Shown: one piece after another, positions 39,692 through 40,979 of the stretch | Position numbering within the stretch: the first letter of the stretch is position 1 | Layout of the letters: every line of letters starts with the position of its first letter | Source of the DNA: Caulobacteraceae bacterium | Lineage (GTDB): Bacteria; Pseudomonadota; Alphaproteobacteria; Caulobacterales; Caulobacteraceae | Length of the DNA stretch: 40,979 bases | Assembly (NCBI GenBank): GCA_025450315.1 | Contig: JANWHQ010000020.1 | Coordinates: forward strand, 1-40,979 | Direction of reading: 5' to 3' | Translations under genes and position numbers: made by a program | The notes under the pieces: model-generated | Database searches by the model: none | Told to the model about the DNA's origin: nothing | What the model saw: only the letters and a program-made list of their open reading frames with translations

Positions 39692-40979
39692 ATGACCGCC
39701 CCCCTCGAGCGCATCCGCAACTTCTCCATCGTGGCTCACATCGACCACGGCAAGTCGACGCTGTCGGATCGTCTGATCCAGATCACCGGCGGCCTGAGCG
39801 TGCGCGAGATGAAGGAGCAGGTGCTCGACTCCATGGACATCGAGCGCGAGCGCGGCATCACCATCAAGGCCCAGACCGTGCGGCTGGAATACCGGGCCAA
39901 GGACGGCCTGGACTATGTGCTGAACCTGATCGACACCCCTGGGCACGTGGACTTCGCCTACGAGGTTTCGCGCAGCCTGGCCGCCTGCGAGGGCTCGCTC
40001 CTGGTGGTCGACGCCTCCCAGGGCGTGGAGGCCCAGACCCTGGCCAACGTCTACCAGGCCATCGACAACAACCACGAGATCGTGCCGGTCCTGAACAAGA
40101 TCGACCTGCCCGCCGCCGACGTGGAGCGGGTGAAGCAGCAGATCGAGGACGTCATCGGCCTGGACGCCTCCGACGCGGTGCTGGTCTCGGCCAAGAGCGG
40201 CCTGGGCGTGCCCGACGTGCTGGAGGCCATCGTCACCCGCCTGCCGCCGCCCAAGGGCGACCGAGACGCGCCCCTGAAGGCCCTGCTGGTCGACGCCTGG
40301 TACGACCCCTACCTGGGCGTGGTGGTGCTGGTGCGGGTGTTCGACGGCCAGCTCAGGCTGGGCCAGAAGATCAAGACCCTGCAGACCCAGGCGGTCTATC
40401 AGGTCGACAAGATCGGCGTGTTCAGGCCCAAGCGGACCGAGATCGACATGCTGGGCCCCGGCGAGATCGGCTTCATCACCGCCTCGATCAAGGACGTGGC
40501 CGACGCCGCCGTCGGCGACACCCTGACCGACGAGAAGCGGCCCACCGCCCACGCCCTGCCCGGCTTCCGCGAGGTGCAGCCGGTGGTGTTCTGCGGCCTG
40601 TTCCCGGTGGATGCGGCCGACTTCGAGGACCTGCGCGCAGCGGTGGGCCGGCTGCGCCTGAACGACGCCTCCTTCACCTATGAGATGGAGACCTCGGCCG
40701 CGCTCGGCTTCGGCTTCCGCTGCGGCTTCCTGGGCCTCCTGCACCTGGAGATCATCCAGGAACGGCTGAGCCGCGAGTTCGACCTCGACCTGATCGCGAC
40801 CGCCCCTTCGGTGGTCTACAAGATCACCCTGACCAACGGCGAGGTGGTCGAGCTGCACAACCCCGCCGACATGCCCGATCCCGTGCGCATCGACCACATC
40901 GAGGAGCCGTGGATCAAGGCGACCATCATCACGCCCGACGAGTACCTCGGGTCGGTGATCAAGCTCTGCCAGGACCGCC
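39692..40979 (+). CDS. lepA: elongation factor 4 (LepA), 3' end outside window
   Basis: The first 429 codons of a translational GTPase (about 600 residues in full) that acts on ribosomes stalled or mis-translocated. GTPase motifs: AHIDHGKST (G1), ERGITI (G2), DTPGHVDF (G3), NKIDLP (G4), SAKSG (G5). Further LepA features are [15 protein letters not shown] and [15 protein letters not shown]. The ATG at 39692 begins [20 protein letters not shown]. The frame is open to the last base, so it continues beyond the window. It lies 59 bp after the efflux genes but is probably functionally unrelated to them. Confidence 0.96.
   Translation, partial: MTAPLERIRNFSIVAHIDHGKSTLSDRLIQITGGLSVREMKEQVLDSMDIERERGITIKAQTVRLEYRAKDGLDYVLNLIDTPGHVDFAYEVSRSLAACEGSLLVVDASQGVEAQTLANVYQAIDNNHEIVPVLNKIDLPAADVERVKQQIEDVIGLDASDAVLVSAKSGLGVPDVLEAIVTRLPPPKGDRDAPLKALLVDAWYDPYLGVVVLVRVFDGQLRLGQKIKTLQTQAVYQVDKIGVFRPKRTEIDMLGPGEIGFITASIKDVADAAVGDTLTDEKRPTAHALPGFREVQPVVFCGLFPVDAADFEDLRAAVGRLRLNDASFTYEMETSAALGFGFRCGFLGLLHLEIIQERLSREFDLDLIATAPSVVYKITLTNGEVVELHNPADMPDPVRIDHIEEPWIKATIITPDEYLGSVIKLCQDR

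Overview
The window is a GC-rich alphaproteobacterial chromosome segment. It looks like Caulobacteraceae, with Phenylobacterium or Caulobacter the best guess. Reasons are the rpsT-dnaA neighbourhood, a DnaA with the Caulobacter-style Walker A (GFGKTHLL), a DUF4908-like gene next to phaR, and intergenic palindromes carrying GANTC (CcrM methylation) sites. The genus is an inference from protein character and gene order, not from a search.

Layout: (1) 1-290 holds the 3' end of an IS5-type transposase and two adjacent long palindromes. (2) 373-7882 is a mix of housekeeping and small genes: two minus-strand orphans, phaR (polyhydroxybutyrate regulator), a possible 25-residue membrane microprotein behind a sigma-54-like promoter, an Ada-type DNA alkyl repair protein, a DUF2244 protein, nth, two divergent exported proteins, a helix-hairpin-helix protein and rsmD. 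(3) 7879-15725 is a minus-strand run reading DUF484, xerC, an ArnT-like glycosyltransferase, an HMG-CoA-lyase-like gene, putA and an ASCH-domain gene. (4) 15846-25269 is the replication block on the plus strand: priA, rpsT, dnaA, dnaN, recF, gyrB. rpsT has a clear promoter and intrinsic terminator, and recF/gyrB overlap by ATGA. No replication origin could be identified. (5) 25266-28773 has a secreted hypothetical protein, a class A penicillin-binding protein and a YgjP/DUF45-type metalloprotease. (6) 28950-39632 is an envelope/efflux locus: a coiled-coil porin reads leftward from a shared control region, and an OmpR-type regulator, a histidine kinase, a second regulator with a degenerate receiver, an RND pump, its periplasmic adaptor and a NodT-type outer-membrane lipoprotein read rightward. 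(7) lepA begins at 39692 and runs off the window.

The most unusual points are: the RND pump lacks the first TM4 aspartate and the TM10 lysine of the AcrB-type proton relay; its locus carries two OmpR-family regulators, one probably phosphorylation-independent; the HMG-CoA-lyase-like protein has Leu at a metal-ligand His position and a C-terminal tail made from an intergenic repeat; PriA has lost one of its two zinc sites; and the microprotein gene ends tail-to-tail with ada on a shared CTAG, an arrangement seen three times here.
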